In this document: positions 42,566 through 44,364 of the stretch, piece by piece
Layout: every line of letters begins with the position of its first letter
Numbering within the stretch: position 1 is the stretch's first letter
NCBI RefSeq assembly: GCF_000498575.2
Contig: NZ_AWSQ01000002.1
Location: forward strand, 436,301-480,664
Source of the DNA: Pseudomonas taeanensis MS-3
GTDB lineage: Bacteria; Pseudomonadota; Gammaproteobacteria; Pseudomonadales; Pseudomonadaceae
Direction of reading: 5' to 3'
DNA length: 44,364 nt
Program-made: the position numbers and the translations under genes
The notes under the pieces: model-generated
Told to the model about the DNA's origin: nothing
Databases searched by the model: none
Seen by the model: only the letters and a program-made list of their open reading frames with translations

Positions 42566-44364
42566 ATGAAAAAGCTGATGTACTCCAGCGCCGGGTTGCT
42601 ACTCATTGCCCTGGCGTTTCTCGCCTTCAATCTGTTTTCCAGCCTGAGCCTGAGTGGCGCCCGCCTGGACCTGACCGAACAGAAGCTCTACACCATATCC
42701 GCCGGCACCGAGCAGATCCTCGCCGAGCTGGAGCAGCCGATCGAGTTGGACTTTTTCTTCTCCGACACCACGGCCAAGGACCTGCCGGCGCTGCGCAACT
42801 ATGCCAAGCGTGTCGAGGAAATGCTCAAGGCCTATCAGCGTGCGGCCGATGGCAAGATCCAGCTGCGCATCATCGATCCGGCGCCGTTCTCCGAGGACGA
42901 GGACAAGGCCGCCGAGTTCGGTTTGCAGGGCATCCCGCTGCAGCAGGGCGGTGATCAGCTCTACCTCGGCCTGGCGGGCAAGAATGCTCAGGGCGACACC
43001 CAGGTGATCCCGTTCTTTGCCCTGGACCAGGAGGAGTTCCTCGAATACGAGCTCAGCCGCCTGGTGCAGAGCCTGGCGAAGCCTGAACGGCCGGTGGTCG
43101 GCGTGCTGTCCGGCCTGCCGATCAATGGCGGCTTCGACATGCAGGCGCGTCAGCCAACGCCCCCCTGGATGGTCATGGAGGAAATCCGCCAGCTGTTCAA
43201 GATCGAGAGCCTGAAGGCCGACATCGACCTGATCCCCGAGCAGGTCTCGGTGCTGCTGCTGATCCATCCCAAGCAGCTGCCCGAGCAGACCCTCTACGCC
43301 ATCGACCAGTTTGTCCTGCGCGGCGGCAAGTTGCTGGCCTTCGTCGACCCCTTCAGTGAAGCCGATACCCAGGCGGGTATGCCGGGTGAGATGGCCATCG
43401 ACAAGTCTTCCAGCCTGACGCCGCTGTTCAAGGCCTGGGGCCTGCGCATGGTGCCGGACAAGGTACTCGGCGATGGCTCCTACGCCATGTCCGTGAGCAT
43501 GGGGCAGGGTCAGCGTGCGGTACGCCATGCGGCCTGGCTGAGCCTGCCGAAGAACGCCCTGGACCAGGACGACATCAGCACCGCCGCCCTGGAAAACCTG
43601 ACGGTGGCCACTGCCGGTATTCTCGAACCGCTGGAGGGTGCGAAAACCCGCTTTATCCCGCTGCTGCAGAGTTCGCAGTACGCCATGCCGTTCGATGCCA
43701 AACGCTTCGGCCTGCTGCAAAACCCGGAAGAGTTGATCCGTGAGTTGCAGCCGACCGGTGAGCGTTATGCCATCGCCGCGCGCATCAGCGGTCCGGCACA
43801 ATCGGCCTACCCGGACGGCATCGAGGGACGCAAGGACGGGCTTAAACAGGCGGATAGCATCAATGTGATCGCGGTGGCCGACACCGACCTGCTCACCGAT
43901 CGTATGTGGGTGCAGGTGCAGGACTTCTTCGGTCAGCGCATTCCGCAGCCCTGGGCCGACAATGCCGCTTTCGCAATCAACGCCCTGGACAACCTGAGCG
44001 GTTCCGATGCGCTGATCAGCGTGCGTTCGCGTGGGCGTTTCACTCGCCCCTTCGAGGTGGTCGAGGCGATTCAGCGTGACGCCGAAGTGCGTTTCCGCGA
44101 GAAGGAGCAGGCCCTGCAAGCGCGTCTGGCAGACACCGAGCAGAAGCTCGCCGCCCTGCAGCGTAGCGATGACCCGAGCAAGGCGCTGGAGTTGACCCCG
44201 GAACAGCAGGCCACGGTGCGCCAGTTTCTTCAGGAGAAGGTGAAAATCCGCAAGGAGTTGCGCGAGGTGCGCTATCAGTTGAACGCCGATATCGAGGCGT
44301 TGGGGCGTAGCCTGAAGTTTGCCAACATCGCCCTGGTGCCGTTGCTGTTGACCCTCGGCGTGCT
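42566..44364 (+). CDS. GldG-like ABC exporter-associated protein (3' end beyond window)
   Basis: An open frame of at least 599 codons that runs off the right edge. The ATG at 42566 follows GAGGA at a good distance. It begins with a membrane anchor (residues 8-26, AGLLLIALAFLAFNLFSSL), then SLSGARLDLTEQKLYTISAGTEQILAELEQPIELDFFFSDTT, the hallmark of the GldG/ABC-type uncharacterised (DUF7088-like) periplasmic domain. A coiled coil follows near the C-terminal side (about 505-580, REKEQALQARLADTEQKLAAL), then a second membrane segment starts at LKFANIALVPLLLTLGVL at the window edge. In P. aeruginosa the matching gene is, I believe, PA3670. It works with the ATPase and permease; substrate unknown. 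Confidence 0.9.
   Translation, partial: MKKLMYSSAGLLLIALAFLAFNLFSSLSLSGARLDLTEQKLYTISAGTEQILAELEQPIELDFFFSDTTAKDLPALRNYAKRVEEMLKAYQRAADGKIQLRIIDPAPFSEDEDKAAEFGLQGIPLQQGGDQLYLGLAGKNAQGDTQVIPFFALDQEEFLEYELSRLVQSLAKPERPVVGVLSGLPINGGFDMQARQPTPPWMVMEEIRQLFKIESLKADIDLIPEQVSVLLLIHPKQLPEQTLYAIDQFVLRGGKLLAFVDPFSEADTQAGMPGEMAIDKSSSLTPLFKAWGLRMVPDKVLGDGSYAMSVSMGQGQRAVRHAAWLSLPKNALDQDDISTAALENLTVATAGILEPLEGAKTRFIPLLQSSQYAMPFDAKRFGLLQNPEELIRELQPTGERYAIAARISGPAQSAYPDGIEGRKDGLKQADSINVIAVADTDLLTDRMWVQVQDFFGQRIPQPWADNAAFAINALDNLSGSDALISVRSRGRFTRPFEVVEAIQRDAEVRFREKEQALQARLADTEQKLAALQRSDDPSKALELTPEQQATVRQFLQEKVKIRKELREVRYQLNADIEALGRSLKFANIALVPLLLTLGV

Noticed and set aside
42599..44119. 506-codon leftward open frame opposite the GldG-like gene
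   Set aside because: The rightward frame has membrane segments and a recognisable GldG domain and continues the exporter operon; the leftward frame is its shadow.

Overview
The window looks like a chromosomal segment of a Pseudomonas-type gammaproteobacterium. Most genes are GC-rich with strong G/C third-position bias. The right half carries rsmJ, a mexL/mexJ/mexK-like efflux locus, plsB and a three-gene ABC-2 exporter, which from memory matches the P. aeruginosa PA3669-PA3680 neighbourhood. No rRNA, tRNA or CRISPR array was seen.

Left end (1-2343): an AT-richer gene-cassette array. Four small leftward ORFs are separated by attC-type recombination sites, three of them nearly identical 76-77 bp sites. 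No integrase gene lies at the expected right-hand end of the array, so within this window it is a cluster of attC sites lacking an integrase (CALIN) or a detached piece of a chromosomal integron.

2886-20798: what looks like one uptake-and-catabolism locus for a quaternary or N-methylated amine. It holds a DgcA/TMADH-type flavin demethylase, divergent from a TetR regulator plus a pyrroline-5-carboxylate-reductase-like imine reductase. Then come a ProVWX-type betaine ABC transporter, an MmgE/PrpD protein with two short-chain dehydrogenases, and a three-gene overlapping sensory cassette (OmpR-type regulator, periplasmic binding protein, hybrid kinase). An NhaC antiporter and a divergent GlxA-type AraC regulator close it. 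The substrate cannot be read from sequence; this is the best candidate for an undescribed pathway here.

20832-30936: small hypothetical genes, a PEP-mutase/isocitrate-lyase-family enzyme, an extensin-like metallopeptidase-like protein, rsmJ, and a mexL-mexJK-type RND locus bracketed by ~100 bp inverted repeats. Next to it lie a REP-associated tyrosine transposase, a 68-bp tandem array and a DUF4197 protein.

31012-37510: D-serine metabolism (dsdA, dsdC) with a RidA-like protein, which may clear the 2-aminoacrylate made by DsdA. Then a SpoIIAA-like protein whose stop codon lies in the terminal repeat of a 162-bp MITE-like element, a UPF0149 protein, and an ArsR regulator upstream of an Old Yellow Enzyme-type reductase that looks acquired.

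37511-44364: plsB (leftward) and the divergent ABC-2/Gld-like exporter operon, whose third gene runs off the window edge. Interspersed repeats (three copies of a GTAGCCCGGATGCAATCCGG inverted-repeat element, several GTAGGGTGGA-type hairpins) fill most intergenic gaps.
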